Source of the DNA: Micromonospora rifamycinica
Lineage (GTDB): Bacteria; Actinomycetota; Actinomycetes; Mycobacteriales; Micromonosporaceae
Assembly (NCBI RefSeq): GCF_900090265.1
Contig: NZ_LT607752.1
Coordinates: forward strand, 6,578,001 to 6,642,000
DNA: 64,000 nucleotides
Direction of reading: 5' to 3'
In this document: one piece after another, positions 30,552 to 40,328 of the stretch
How the letters are laid out: the number at the start of each line of letters is the position of its first letter
Position numbering within the stretch: the stretch's first letter is position 1
Translations under genes and position numbers: made by a program
The notes under the pieces: model-generated
Told to the model about the DNA's origin: nothing
Seen by the model: only the letters and a program-made list of their open reading frames with translations
Databases searched by the model: none

Positions 30552-32849
30552 TCAGGTGGGCGAGGTGACCTCGGTCGACCGGCCCCGGAAGCTCTCCCGG
30601 ACCACTGCCAGCTCGTCGCTGGAGGCGTTCCAGTCCTCGTCCGCCGCGGACCAGCTCAGCAGGTATCCGGCCAGGTCGCCGCCGGGTATCAGCCGCAGGC
30701 CGTGCTCCCGGCCGCCGAACGGGGTGTCCCACCGGCATTCCCACTGCGCGCCGTCGCCGGAGGCCGCCAGCTTGATCTTGTCGTATCCGGGCAGGGAGCC
30801 GAAGCCGAGCTGGGCGCGCTCCTCGTCCCGCAACCGGTCCAGCGCCGCGCTACCGCCAGCGTCGCCGGCCAGCGGCTCCACGCTGAGGGTCCGGCGGCTG
30901 CCCGGGTCACGGAAGCAGTCCACCGTGCCCTCCTGGGTGCGCAGCCAACCGACCGGCACGGCGATCCGGTAACCGGCGCCGTCATACCAGGTCCAGCCGG
31001 GCGGGGGACGGAACCCGTCGTCCACGGTCGCCGGTCGGCCGGTGACCTTCGTGCCGACCGGGTCGGGGCGCAGGCAGGGCATGGGTGGCGGGGCGGCGGC
31101 CGGTCCGCCGGGCGGTGGTGCCCCCGGTCGGCCCGAACCGGTACCGGGGCCGGGCGGCCCGTACGGGCGGGTGGAGGGCTTGCCGGTGGTCGGCGCGTCG
31201 GTGGCGGGCGGTGCGGCCCGGTGGTCGTCGTCGCTGATCGCGATGGTGGTGCCGATCCCGACCGTCGCCCCCACCGCCAGCGTCACCCCGGCCAGCAGCC
31301 AGCCCCGGGCGCCGCCGGCCAGCCGGGCGGTCATCGTCGCCACCCCGCCCGTCCCGGTCGCCCGTCGTGAACCCGCGCCCGCGCCGGCCCGCCCCGGGCC
31401 GGACGCCCGCTGGCCGCCCGACCCCGGGTCTGCCGGGCTGCCCGCCCCGGGCGCGCGGCCCTGGGGATCGACCAGTCCCGGGCGGTAGCCGGCCGGGTCG
31501 TCGGCACCCGCACCGGAGCCGCCGGTGCCGGAGCCACCCGGGGGCGGGCCGCCGATGCCGGAGGAACTGCCGGGTGTCGGGCCGCCGGAGTCGCCCGACA
31601 TCGGGCCGCCGGAGCCGCCCAGCGCCGGGCCGGCGGTGCCGGTGGGGACCGCCGGAAGGCCGCCCGGTGGTGTGCCGACCACCCCGGCCCGGCCGACCCG
31701 CTCCGGGCCGGTGGCACCGGACGACGCCGGGGCGGGGGAGGCGGAACCCGACGACGCCGAAGCGGTGGAGGGGGCGGCGGACGACGCCGGAGCCGGGCCG
31801 GCGGCACCGGACGACACCGGGGCCGGCGAGGTGGCGGGCCGGTCGGCGGGGTCGGGGAGAACCCGGCGGCCGGGCGGCCCCCAGTCGCGTTCGGCGTCGC
31901 TCTCCGCCCGGCCCTGCGGTGACCGGGCAGTCGGCCGGTCGGCCTTCTCACTGTCCCTGCCCGGCCAGTGCGGCGGCGGCGTACTGGCGGAACGGGCCAC
32001 CGGCAGCACCACCGTGGGGGGTTCCACGGTGGGCACCGGCCGGGTCACCATCTCCAGCCGACGCCCCGCCTCGTCGTGGCCGATCCGCTGCCGGGGGTCG
32101 CGCAGCAGCAGCCCGTCCAGCACCGGGCGCAGCGGCCCGGCGTGCGGGGCCGGGTCCGGTGGCGAGGTGGCCAGGGCGGCCAGGGTGGCCATCGCGGTGC
32201 TCCGGGCGTACGGGGAACGGCCCTCCACGGCGGCGTGCAGGGTGGCCCCGAGCGACCACAGGTCCGCCTCCACGCTGGACACCCCCTCGGCGGCGCGTTC
32301 CGGGGCGACGAACTGCGGTGAGCCGAGCACCATGCCGGGGCGGGTCATCAGCCCGTCACCGCCGTCGAAGGTGGCCAGCCCGAAGTCGGTGAGCATCACC
32401 CGGCCGTCGTCGGCGACCAGGACGTTCTGCGGCTTCACGTCCCGGTGCAGCACCCCGGCGGAGTGCGCCGCGCGCAAGGCGGCCAGCAGCGCCATCCCGA
32501 TGTCGGCGGCGCGCACCGGGTCGACCGGACCGGTGGTGTCCAGCACCGTCTGCAACGACTGCGACAGGACGTACTCCATCACGATCCACGGCCGCTCCTC
32601 GACCTGGACCACGTCGTAGACCCGGACCACGTTGGGATGGTTGAGCCGGGCGGCGGTGCGCGCCTCACGCAGGGTCCGCAGCCGCAGCTCGTCGCGCTCG
32701 TCGTCGGCCAGCCAGGCGGGAGGGACGACCTCCTTGATCGCCACCTCGCGGTGCAACACCTCGTCGCGGGCCAGCCAGACCCGGCCCATGCCACCCCGGC
32801 CCACCATCTTCAACAGGCGGTACCGGCCGGCGATCACTACCTGCTGCAC
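30552..32849 (-). CDS. Membrane Ser/Thr protein kinase (Pkn type), paralogue 2
   Basis: 765 residues from GTG 32849, which has GAGGAG just upstream and gives a VQQVVIAGRY start matching paralogue 1; ATG 32864 is in frame but less likely. The catalytic domain has GRGGMG (17-22), Lys39, HRDVKPQN (135-142) and DFG (155-157). A low-complexity linker rich in Pro, Gly, Ser and Ala runs from about 280 to 515, some 200 residues longer than in paralogue 1. A membrane span lies at 516-538. The extracytoplasmic domain (about 590-765) shares GWTWYDGAGYRIAVPVGWL and the WECRW motif with paralogue 1. The linker could allow the sensor and kinase to act over a distance; the ligand is unknown. Confidence 0.92.
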   Translation of the reverse strand: MQQVVIAGRYRLLKMVGRGGMGRVWLARDEVLHREVAIKEVVPPAWLADDERDELRLRTLREARTAARLNHPNVVRVYDVVQVEERPWIVMEYVLSQSLQTVLDTTGPVDPVRAADIGMALLAALRAAHSAGVLHRDVKPQNVLVADDGRVMLTDFGLATFDGGDGLMTRPGMVLGSPQFVAPERAAEGVSSVEADLWSLGATLHAAVEGRSPYARSTAMATLAALATSPPDPAPHAGPLRPVLDGLLLRDPRQRIGHDEAGRRLEMVTRPVPTVEPPTVVLPVARSASTPPPHWPGRDSEKADRPTARSPQGRAESDAERDWGPPGRRVLPDPADRPATSPAPVSSGAAGPAPASSAAPSTASASSGSASPAPASSGATGPERVGRAGVVGTPPGGLPAVPTGTAGPALGGSGGPMSGDSGGPTPGSSSGIGGPPPGGSGTGGSGAGADDPAGYRPGLVDPQGRAPGAGSPADPGSGGQRASGPGRAGAGAGSRRATGTGGVATMTARLAGGARGWLLAGVTLAVGATVGIGTTIAISDDDHRAAPPATDAPTTGKPSTRPYGPPGPGTGSGRPGAPPPGGPAAAPPPMPCLRPDPVGTKVTGRPATVDDGFRPPPGWTWYDGAGYRIAVPVGWLRTQEGTVDCFRDPGSRRTLSVEPLAGDAGGSAALDRLRDEERAQLGFGSLPGYDKIKLAASGDGAQWECRWDTPFGGREHGLRLIPGGDLAGYLLSWSAADEDWNASSDELAVVRESFRGRSTEVTSPT

Positions 32850-32928
32850 CGTTCTCCTCACCATCGGCCGAGGTACACCGTAGCCAATGGATCGGGACGG
32901 ACCTATCGGTTGTCTGGTCTCGATCCGG

Positions 32929-34263
32929 TCAGCATGCCGCGCCGTCGAGCGCCAGCAGGTTGCCCTCCGGGATGGCGATCCGTGGGCGGCCGCCGGCCAG
33001 CAGCGTCGCCGCCCGTCGGGCCTGGAAGCCGCCGTGCTCGCGGCGGGCGGCGGCGTAGCTGCTCACGGTACGTGCGGCGATGGCCGCCCAGCCGTAGCGC
33101 TCGCCGACCATGGTGCGGGCCCGACGGGCCACCCGACGGGCAAAGACCTCGTCGCCGACGAGCCGGTCGACCGCACCGGCCAGCGCGCCCGGGTCGCTGT
33201 GCGGGAAGGTCACCCCGGTGACGCCCGGCTCGACGATCTCGGCCAGCCCGCCGGTGCTCGCCACGGCCAACGGAGCGCCGGCCGCCGCCGCCTCCAGGGC
33301 GATCATGCCGAACGGCTCGTAGAGGCTCGGCACGACTGTCGCGTCGGTGGCGGCGAGCATCGCCGGGAGCTGCCCGGCGTCCAGGAAGCCGGCGAACCGG
33401 ACGCTGTCGGCGACGTGCAGCCGGTGCACCCGGTCGACCAGTTCGTCCCTGTACGGGCCGTCGCCGGCGATCACCACCCGCAGCCCCGGGTGCCGGTCCC
33501 GCAGGTACGGCACGGCGTCCACCAGGTGCTGGACGCCCTTCTCGTAGACCAGCCGCCCGGCGTAACCGACCAGCGGGCCGTCCCCGGCGAACCGGGCGCG
33601 GGCCGAGGCGACCGCGCGCGGCCGGGCCCGCCAGGCCCGGTCGTCGACCCCGTTGGGCACCACGTCGACCCGGCCGGCGGGCACGTCGAACAGCCGGCCC
33701 ACCTGCTCGCGCATGTAGCCGGAGCAGGCGATCACCCGGGTCGAGACGTTGCTGATCCAGTGTTCGACGCCGTGGATGGTGCGGTTCAGCTCCCCGGGCA
33801 GCCAGCCCTGGTGCCGACCGGCCTCGGTGGCGTGGATGGTGGTGACCAGGGGCAGGTCGAGGTGCTCGGCCAGGGTCACGGCGGTGTGCCCGACCAGCCA
33901 GTCGTGGGCGTGGACCACGTCGTAGTCGGCGGTGTCGGCGGCCCGCAGGGCGGTCCGGGTCAGGGTGTGGTTGAACGCCATCGTCCAGGCCAGCAGCGAC
34001 CCGGTGGCCAGCGGAAAGGTCACCGGGTCCTCGGGGGCGCGCAGGACCCGGACCCCCTCGGCGTACTCCTCCAGCGGGGCACCCTCGGCGTGCCGGGTGA
34101 CCACGGTGACCTCGTGCCCGGCGGCGGCCAGGGCGGTGGCCAGGGCGTGCACGTGCCGGCCGAGGCCGCCGACGAGCACCGGCGGGTACTCCCAGGAGAG
34201 CATCAGCACCCGCTGGTGCCGGCCGGCGGGGTGGATGTCGATCACGTCGGCGTCAGGTGACAT
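32929..34263 (-). CDS. GT4-type glycosyltransferase (glycogen/alpha-glucan synthase-like)
   Basis: A 444-residue GT-B enzyme. The N-terminal SWEYPPVLVGGLGRHVHALATALAAAGHEV is the acceptor and Gly-loop region of GlgA-like glycosyltransferases. The C-terminal domain has VPNGVD, YAGRLVYEKGVQ and the donor-binding E-x7-E motif in EPFGMIALEA. Actinobacterial relatives make alpha-1,4-glucans such as glycogen, maltose 1-phosphate or the glucan of methylglucose polysaccharides. The next gene upstream (143 bp) is a debranching enzyme, which supports an alpha-glucan role. ATG 34263 has AAGGGAG 5 nt upstream. A role on another polysaccharide cannot be excluded. The protein has no membrane segments and would be cytoplasmic. 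Confidence 0.85.
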   Translation of the reverse strand: MSPDADVIDIHPAGRHQRVLMLSWEYPPVLVGGLGRHVHALATALAAAGHEVTVVTRHAEGAPLEEYAEGVRVLRAPEDPVTFPLATGSLLAWTMAFNHTLTRTALRAADTADYDVVHAHDWLVGHTAVTLAEHLDLPLVTTIHATEAGRHQGWLPGELNRTIHGVEHWISNVSTRVIACSGYMREQVGRLFDVPAGRVDVVPNGVDDRAWRARPRAVASARARFAGDGPLVGYAGRLVYEKGVQHLVDAVPYLRDRHPGLRVVIAGDGPYRDELVDRVHRLHVADSVRFAGFLDAGQLPAMLAATDATVVPSLYEPFGMIALEAAAAGAPLAVASTGGLAEIVEPGVTGVTFPHSDPGALAGAVDRLVGDEVFARRVARRARTMVGERYGWAAIAARTVSSYAAARREHGGFQARRAATLLAGGRPRIAIPEGNLLALDGAAC

Positions 34264-34405
34264 GCGGCTCCCTTCGAGGGTGTCCCGGGCAGGCGCCGGT
34301 AGGACACCAGAGGGGTGTCTTCGCTGTGGCCCGGGGTCGGTGCCCATCCTGCCCAGTCGGGGATAACCAGCGGAGACGCCACCGTTGCCGGTGTGTAACG
34401 GCTGC

Positions 34406-36346
34406 CTATCGGGCCCGCCGGACCCGCAGCAGCTCGGCCACCGACCAGGCCTGGAACGGGCAGCCGGTGGCGGCGTGCGGCGCACTGCCGTCGGCCGTCT
34501 CGCTCACCGATCCCAGGCCGTACTCGCCGAGATGGCCGACGAGCCCGGTCAGCAGGTCGTCGGTGGGCAACCCGGCCCGGCGGTACGCCTCGACGAACGG
34601 ACCGACCAGCCACGGCCAGACCGTCCCCTGGTGGTAGGCGCCGTCCCGGTCGGCCGGGCCGCCCCGGTGCCGGGGGGCGAACTCGGGCGAGTCGGGGGCG
34701 AGGCTGCGCGGACCCAGCGGGGTGAACAGTCCGGCCGCCACCCGACGCAGCGCCACCGGGTCCGGCTCCAGCGGGGCGTACGGCAGCGACCAGGCGAGCA
34801 GTTGGTTGGGTCGCAGCAGGTCGTCGTCGTGGTGCGCGGCCCCACCCAGCGGGTACGCCGGGGCGGGCGCGTCGACCACATCGTGCAGCCAGCCCGCCGG
34901 GGTGGGGAACCGCTTGCCGAACGCCTCCCGGGCCCGGTCGTGCAGCCGCCACAGCTCGTCCGGGTCCTGCCCGGCCAGCTCGGTCAGCTCGGCCAACCCG
35001 GCCAACCCGTTGATCCACAGCGCGTTGACCTCGACCGGCTTGCCGACCCGGGGGGTCACCGGCACCCCGTACACCCGGGCGTCCATCCAGGTCAGCGCGG
35101 TGCCGGGGGTGCCACCCTGGGTGATCAGCCCGTCGGCCGGGTCGACCGCGATGCCGTACCGGGTGCCGTCCAGGTGCGCCCGGACCACCCCGTGCAGCGC
35201 CGGCAGCAGCTCGTCACCCAGGTCGGTCTCGCCGGTGACGGTGACGTGCCGGCTCACCGCGTGCAGGAACCACAGCGTCGCGTCGACCGTGTTGTACTCC
35301 ACCCTCCCGGTGTCGGCGGTGTTGGCCAGCATCCCCTCCGACAGCGTCGCCGCGTACGACCGCAGCAGCTCCCGCCCCTCGTCGGCCCGCCCGGTGCACA
35401 GGAACAACCCCTCGTACGAGGTCATGGTGTCCCGTGACCAGGCCCCGAACCAGGGGTAGCCGGCCACCACGTCCGGCCCGGCGGAGGTACGCACCACGAA
35501 CGCGTCGGCGGCCAGCGCCAGGGTCGCGTCCACCGCGTCGGCCGGCTTCGCCGCCGCCACCACCGCCCGGTGCCGCTGCCGGGCCGCCGCCACCACCTGC
35601 GCGGCCGGCGGCGGCTCCTCGGCCAGGTCACCGGCCCAGGCCAGCACCGACACGGTGTCCCCGGGGCGGTCCAGCGTGCCGGAGAACCGCCCGGCGCACC
35701 ACAGGTCCTCGTCGGGGTGCAGCCCCCGGGCGGCCTCCTCCCGGTGGTGCACGCCCAGCCACCACTGGCCCTCCGGCGTCCAGTCCGGGCCGGTCAGCCG
35801 GTACGCGCCCTCGACCACCGCGCCGCCGTCGGCCGGTTCCACCCGGGGCGTCGGCCCGTCGGCCCGCCGCTCGCCGTGCGCGTCGCGCCAGGTGCCGGCG
35901 GCCGAGAGGTCCAGCCGGACCGGGCCGCCGGCCACCAGCCGGTGCACCACCGCGACGGCGGGCCGGCCGTACGCCATGGCCAGCTCCCGCTCGATCACCA
36001 CGTCACCGATCCGCCACCGCCAGCGGGGCAGCCCGTCGATTAGGTCGAAGCGTTCCAGGTACTCGAAGCCGCGCGGGTCGACCACGCCCGAGCTCCACTC
36101 GTGCGCGCCGAGCCGGACCCGGGCGCCGGACGGCAGCACCACCGCCGGGTCCAGGCTGACCAGCCCCACCCGGCGGGCCGCCGGAGTCTCCCCGGCCACC
36201 ACCAGCAGACCGTGGTAGCGGCGGGTCCGCAGCCCGCTCACGGTGCCCATGGCGTATCCGCCGAGACCGTCGGTGACCAGCCATTCCCGGGTCGCTCCAC
36301 CGGCCAGTTCGCCGCAGACCCCCGGACCGAAACCGAACTCGATCAA
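34406..36346 (-). CDS. Amylo-alpha-1,6-glucosidase (glycogen debranching enzyme)
   Basis: A 646-residue debranching enzyme. The N-terminal domain (EWLVTDGLGGYAMGTVSGLRTRRYHGLLV) is the GDE N-domain of the bacterial/archaeal type. The C-terminal (alpha/alpha)6 domain contains YPWFGAWSRDTM and ALTWMDARVYG, which hold the acidic catalytic residues, and ends with GTVWPWLVGPFVEAY. It should remove alpha-1,6-linked glucose from trimmed glycogen branches. The start is a rare TTG (36346) with a near-perfect GGAGG 7 nt upstream; no ATG/GTG near this site fits. The frame stays open more than 2 kb upstream but is antisense to the glucosidase gene there. It is divergent from that gene across 45 bp. Confidence 0.9.
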   Translation of the reverse strand: MIEFGFGPGVCGELAGGATREWLVTDGLGGYAMGTVSGLRTRRYHGLLVVAGETPAARRVGLVSLDPAVVLPSGARVRLGAHEWSSGVVDPRGFEYLERFDLIDGLPRWRWRIGDVVIERELAMAYGRPAVAVVHRLVAGGPVRLDLSAAGTWRDAHGERRADGPTPRVEPADGGAVVEGAYRLTGPDWTPEGQWWLGVHHREEAARGLHPDEDLWCAGRFSGTLDRPGDTVSVLAWAGDLAEEPPPAAQVVAAARQRHRAVVAAAKPADAVDATLALAADAFVVRTSAGPDVVAGYPWFGAWSRDTMTSYEGLFLCTGRADEGRELLRSYAATLSEGMLANTADTGRVEYNTVDATLWFLHAVSRHVTVTGETDLGDELLPALHGVVRAHLDGTRYGIAVDPADGLITQGGTPGTALTWMDARVYGVPVTPRVGKPVEVNALWINGLAGLAELTELAGQDPDELWRLHDRAREAFGKRFPTPAGWLHDVVDAPAPAYPLGGAAHHDDDLLRPNQLLAWSLPYAPLEPDPVALRRVAAGLFTPLGPRSLAPDSPEFAPRHRGGPADRDGAYHQGTVWPWLVGPFVEAYRRAGLPTDDLLTGLVGHLGEYGLGSVSETADGSAPHAATGCPFQAWSVAELLRVRRAR

Positions 36347-36391
36347 CTTCTTTCCTCCTGTGGCGGCGAGGTGTAACACGCCACGACGACA

Positions 36392-39130
36392 ATGGCCGCT
36401 GTGGTCAAGTACCCCGGCGGCGTCGAAAATGTGCAGGTGCTCACCGACAGATCGCCCTCCGACGCCCCGTCCCCCGACGCCGAGCGGCTCCGGCTCGCCC
36501 AGGCCGACGCCGGGGAGCAGGAGTGGCGCGCATGGGGTCCCTATCTGTCCGAACGGGCGTGGGGGACGGTACGGGAGGACTACAGCGAGCACGGCACGGC
36601 ATGGGACTACTTCCCCCACGACCACGCGCGGTCCAGAGCCTACCGGTGGAACGAGGACGGCATGGCGGGCGTCTGCGACGACCGGCAGACGTTCTGCTTC
36701 GCGCTGGCGCTGTGGAACGGGGTGGACCCGATCCTCAAGGAGCGGATGTTCGGCCTCGGCGGCGACGGCGGCAACCACGGCGAGGACGCGAAAGAATACT
36801 GGTGGTACCTCGACAGCACCCCCACCCACTCCTGGATGCGCTGGCGCTACCACTACCCGCAGGCCGCCTTCCCGTACGACGAGCTGGTCGCCGTCAACGC
36901 CCTGCGCGGCCGGGACGATACCGAGTACGAGCTGGTCGACACCGGAATCTTCGACGACGACCGGTACTGGGCGGTCACCGTCGACTACGCCAAGGCGTCC
37001 CCGACCGACCTGTGCATCCTGGTCACCGTCGCCAACCGGGCCGACGAGGCGGCCACCCTGCACGTGCTGCCCACGCTGTGGTTCCGCAACACCTGGGCCT
37101 GGGGTCCGCCCGGCGCGGACCGGGTGCCCCGGCTGACCGGCGAGGGCGGTCGGCTGGTCGGCGAGCACTGGGTGCTGGGGCAGCTCCTGCTGGAGGGCGA
37201 CGGCGAGCCGGTCCCGCTGCTCTGCGACAACGACACCAACGCCGAGCGGCTGTGGGGGCTGGCCGGCCGCTCGCCGTACCCGAAGGACGGGATCAACGAC
37301 CACGTGGTGGCCGGCGCGGCCACCGTCAACCCGGACCGGGAAGGGACCAAGGGCGCCCTGCACTACGTGCTGGACGTGCCGGCCGGTGGGCAGCGGCAGA
37401 TCCGGCTGCGGCTGACCCGCACCGCGCCACCGCCCGGGGCGGTCGCGCCGCCCCCGGCGGACCTGGGTGCCGGCTTCGACACCGTGGTGTGGGCCCGGCG
37501 GGCCGAGGCGAACCGCTTCTTCGCCGGGGTGATCCCGGCGGCGGCCAGCGCCGACGAGGCGCTGGTCGCCCGGCAGGCGATCGCCGGGCTGATGTGGGGC
37601 AAGCAGTTCTACCACTTCGACGTCAAACGGTGGCTGGAGGGCGATCCGGGCTCGACGCCGCCGGCCGGTCGCCGGCACGGGCGCAACAGCGCCTGGTGGC
37701 ACATGACCAGCTTCGACGTGATCTCCATGCCCGACCCGTGGGAATATCCCTGGTACGCCGCCTGGGACCTGGCCTTCCACTGCGTCACCATCGCCCGGGT
37801 CGACCCGGGCTTCGCCAAGGAGCAGGTGCTGCTCCTGCTCCGCGAGTGGTACCTGCACCCCAACGGCCAGATCCCGGCGTACGAGTGGGCGTTCGGGGAC
37901 GTGAACCCGCCGGTGCACGCCTGGGCGGCGTTGAAGGTGTTCGAGATCGACGGCGGGCGCGACCACGAGTTCCTCGCCCGGGTGATGCACAAGCTGCTGC
38001 TCAACTTCACCTGGTGGGTCAACCGCAAGGACACCGGCGGCAACAACCTGTTCGAGGGCGGCTTCCTCGGGCTGGACAACGTCGGCCCGTTCGACCGCTC
38101 GGCGGCGCTGCCGGTGGCCGGGGTGCTCGAACAGTCCGACGGCACCGGCTGGATGGCGATGTACGCCCTCAACCTGCTGGACATGGCGATCGTGCTGGCC
38201 GAGCACGACCGGGCGTACGTGGACACCGCGACGAAGTTCTTCGAGCACTTCGCCTACATCGCCGCCGCCGGCTACTCGCAGGGCCTGTGGGACGCCGAGG
38301 ACGCGTTCTTCTACGACGTGCTGCGCCTCGCCGACGGCAGTCAGGTGCCGCTGAAGGTCCGCTCGGTGGTCGGGCTGCTGCCGCTGGCGGCCACCACCCG
38401 GCTGAGCGCCCGTACCCTGCAACGCCTGCCCGAGCTGGGCGCCCGGCTGCGCTGGTTCCTCACCCAACGCCCCGAGTACGCCGACGTGATCGGGGCCCGC
38501 CGGCTCGGCCCGGACGGCCGTCAGCAGCGGCTGCTGTCGATGGTCGGCCCGGAGCAGGTGGTCCGGCTGCTGGCCCGGATGCTCGACCCCGACGAGTTCC
38601 TCTCCGACTACGGCCTGCGCACGCTCAGCCGGGCGCACCTGGACAAGCCGTTCGCGGTCGACCTGGGTGGGCAGGAGTTCTGCGTCGGCTACGAGCCGGC
38701 CGAGTCGACCAGCGGGTTGTTCGGCGGCAACTCCAACTGGCGCGGCCCGATCTGGATGCCGACGAACTTCCTGCTGGTCAGCGCGCTACGGGACTACGCC
38801 GCGTTCTTCGGCGACGACCTCCAGGTGGAGTACCCGACCCGGTCGGGGCGCAAGTGCACGCTGGACGAGATCGCCGACGACCTCTCCGTCCGGTTGATCT
38901 CCCTGTTCACCCGGGACGGCTGGGGGCGTCGGCCGATCTACGGCGCGTGTCAGCTCTTCCAGACCCATCCCGACTGGCGGGACCTGATCGCCTTCCCCGA
39001 GTACTTCCACGGCGACAACGGTGCCGGGCTCGGGGCCTGGCACCAGACCGGGTGGACGGCGCTGGTGGCCGACCTCATCCTGACCCTGCGCCGGGACAAC
39101 CCGGATGTGCCGGGCGGGCCGGAGCGCTAG
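36392..39130 (+). CDS. Large glucosidase with MGH1/GH63-like (alpha/alpha)6 domain
   Basis: A 912-residue cytoplasmic protein without a signal peptide. The N-terminal region (ERAWGTVREDYSEHGTAWDYFPHDHARSRAYRW) and the catalytic barrel (SFDVISMPDPWEYPWYAAWDLAFHCV, PAYEWAFGDVNPPVHAWA, NSNWRGPIWMPTNFLLV) match a bacterial glucosidase family related to mannosylglycerate hydrolase and GH63. The substrate is probably an alpha-glucan or glucosylated small molecule such as glucosylglycerate; this is inferred from the fold and from the divergent debranching gene. ATG 36392 lies 45 bp from the TTG of that gene, so both promoters overlap. GTG 36401 is an alternative start. No SD is clear. Confidence 0.83.
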   Translation: MAAVVKYPGGVENVQVLTDRSPSDAPSPDAERLRLAQADAGEQEWRAWGPYLSERAWGTVREDYSEHGTAWDYFPHDHARSRAYRWNEDGMAGVCDDRQTFCFALALWNGVDPILKERMFGLGGDGGNHGEDAKEYWWYLDSTPTHSWMRWRYHYPQAAFPYDELVAVNALRGRDDTEYELVDTGIFDDDRYWAVTVDYAKASPTDLCILVTVANRADEAATLHVLPTLWFRNTWAWGPPGADRVPRLTGEGGRLVGEHWVLGQLLLEGDGEPVPLLCDNDTNAERLWGLAGRSPYPKDGINDHVVAGAATVNPDREGTKGALHYVLDVPAGGQRQIRLRLTRTAPPPGAVAPPPADLGAGFDTVVWARRAEANRFFAGVIPAAASADEALVARQAIAGLMWGKQFYHFDVKRWLEGDPGSTPPAGRRHGRNSAWWHMTSFDVISMPDPWEYPWYAAWDLAFHCVTIARVDPGFAKEQVLLLLREWYLHPNGQIPAYEWAFGDVNPPVHAWAALKVFEIDGGRDHEFLARVMHKLLLNFTWWVNRKDTGGNNLFEGGFLGLDNVGPFDRSAALPVAGVLEQSDGTGWMAMYALNLLDMAIVLAEHDRAYVDTATKFFEHFAYIAAAGYSQGLWDAEDAFFYDVLRLADGSQVPLKVRSVVGLLPLAATTRLSARTLQRLPELGARLRWFLTQRPEYADVIGARRLGPDGRQQRLLSMVGPEQVVRLLARMLDPDEFLSDYGLRTLSRAHLDKPFAVDLGGQEFCVGYEPAESTSGLFGGNSNWRGPIWMPTNFLLVSALRDYAAFFGDDLQVEYPTRSGRKCTLDEIADDLSVRLISLFTRDGWGRRPIYGACQLFQTHPDWRDLIAFPEYFHGDNGAGLGAWHQTGWTALVADLILTLRRDNPDVPGGPER

Positions 39131-39184
39131 CGTGTCCGTCGGCCGCCGCCGTCCGGCGGGGCGATCCTGTCGGGAGGGGACCGG

Positions 39185-39904
39185 ATGGGTACGGGTGGGA
39201 ACGGAACGGCCCCGGGGGCGGGCGCGACGACGTTGATCTTCGACGCCGACGACACGCTCTGGGAGAACAACGTCCTGTTCGAGCGGGTGATCGACGATTT
39301 CCTGGACTGGCTCGACCATCCGACGCTCGACCGGGCGCAGATCCGTACCGTGCTCGACGACATCGAGCGGGCCAACGCGGTGGCCCACGGCTACGGCAGC
39401 AAGGTCTTCCTGCGCAGCCTCGGCGAGTGCCTGGCCCGGCTGCGCGAGCGGCCGGTCACCGAGCAGGAGCGGCGGGAGATCGACGGGTTGGCCACCGCGC
39501 TGGTCAATCACCAGGTCGAGCTGATGCCCGGGGTCGCCGACACCCTCGACACCCTGGCCACCCGGTACGACCTGCTGCTGCTGACCAAGGGGGACCAGGA
39601 GGAGCAGCAGCGCAAGCTGGACGCCTGCGGCCTGCTGCACCACTTCGCCGCGGCGCACGTGGTGGCCGAGAAGGACACCGGGACCTACCGGTGGCTGGCC
39701 CGGGAACACGGCTTCGCCCCGGCCGACGCCTGGATGATCGGCAACTCCCCGAAGTCGGACATCCTGCCGGCGCGGGCGGCGGGCATGCGGGCGGTGTTCA
39801 TCCCCAACGAGAACACCTGGGTCCTGGAGAACGACGACCTCGACCCGGCCGACGACGGGGTGATCCGGCTGGCCGCCTTTCCGGACCTGCTCGCCCACTT
39901 CTAG
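39185..39904 (+). CDS. HAD-superfamily hydrolase
   Basis: A 239-residue phosphatase-like protein of the HAD fold. Motif I is DADDT (20-24) with the nucleophile Asp20 and acid/base Asp22. Motif II is LLLLTKGD. Motif III/IV is seen as EKDTGTYRWLAREHG and GNSPKSDILPARAAG. The helical cap between motifs I and II places it with subclass I (haloacid dehalogenase/phosphoglycolate phosphatase-like). The substrate cannot be told. GGAGGGGACCGG immediately precedes ATG 39185. It follows the glucosidase gene by 54 bp in the same direction and may be co-transcribed, so a sugar-phosphate substrate is possible but not shown. Confidence 0.85.
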   Translation: MGTGGNGTAPGAGATTLIFDADDTLWENNVLFERVIDDFLDWLDHPTLDRAQIRTVLDDIERANAVAHGYGSKVFLRSLGECLARLRERPVTEQERREIDGLATALVNHQVELMPGVADTLDTLATRYDLLLLTKGDQEEQQRKLDACGLLHHFAAAHVVAEKDTGTYRWLAREHGFAPADAWMIGNSPKSDILPARAAGMRAVFIPNENTWVLENDDLDPADDGVIRLAAFPDLLAHF

Positions 39905-40328
39905 CCGACGGGCCGTGTCGATACCGAACAGCGTCCGTCCGGCGGCGCGTGTCACGCCGGGATGCCGCATTTCCGCTCCGGTGTGAATCACCTTCGGGGC
40001 GGCGTCGGACCGCTTGCCCGGCGGGCCGGGGGGTGCCTAACCTTGCCCGGCGTTGACGACCCTGTCGGGGTGGTCGGGAACGCGCCGAAGTCCGGCACCG
40101 GGGCACCATGGAGCTGAGTGCAGGCGGCCCGGGTCCGCGTGTCGGACCCGACGCGGGCGGCCTGCCCCGCCCGTGGGGTCCGCAGCGGCGTACACCGCTG
40201 CCGGTCCGGACAGCCGGCGGTCGGGGTCGGGGAGTTGCGGACCCGGCCCTGACCCGCCGCCGGCGACCGTCGGGCCGCCTGGCCCTGGGCGGTCGGCGGG
40301 GCATCCGGGAGTCGGCCGTGATGCGATC
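39905..40328. other. Intergenic, no gene recognised
   Basis: 424 bp without a convincing gene. An open frame continues upstream of the next start to 40053, but its Arg/Pro/Gly-rich translation looks like read-through. GGTGCCTAACCTTGCC (40032-40047) and GTTGACGACC (40051-40060, containing a -35-like TTGACG) are the only promoter-like words. No strong hairpin or repeat is seen. Confidence 0.5.

Noticed and set aside
36347..38638. Open frame extending the debranching enzyme by about 760 codons
   Set aside because: It is antisense to the well-supported glucosidase gene, and the TTG at 36346 has a near-perfect ribosome binding site.
40030..40047. Iron-box-like word (complement GGCAAGGTTAGGCACC)
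   Set aside because: Only one half resembles an IdeR/DmdR site, the second half does not match, and neighbouring genes have no iron role.
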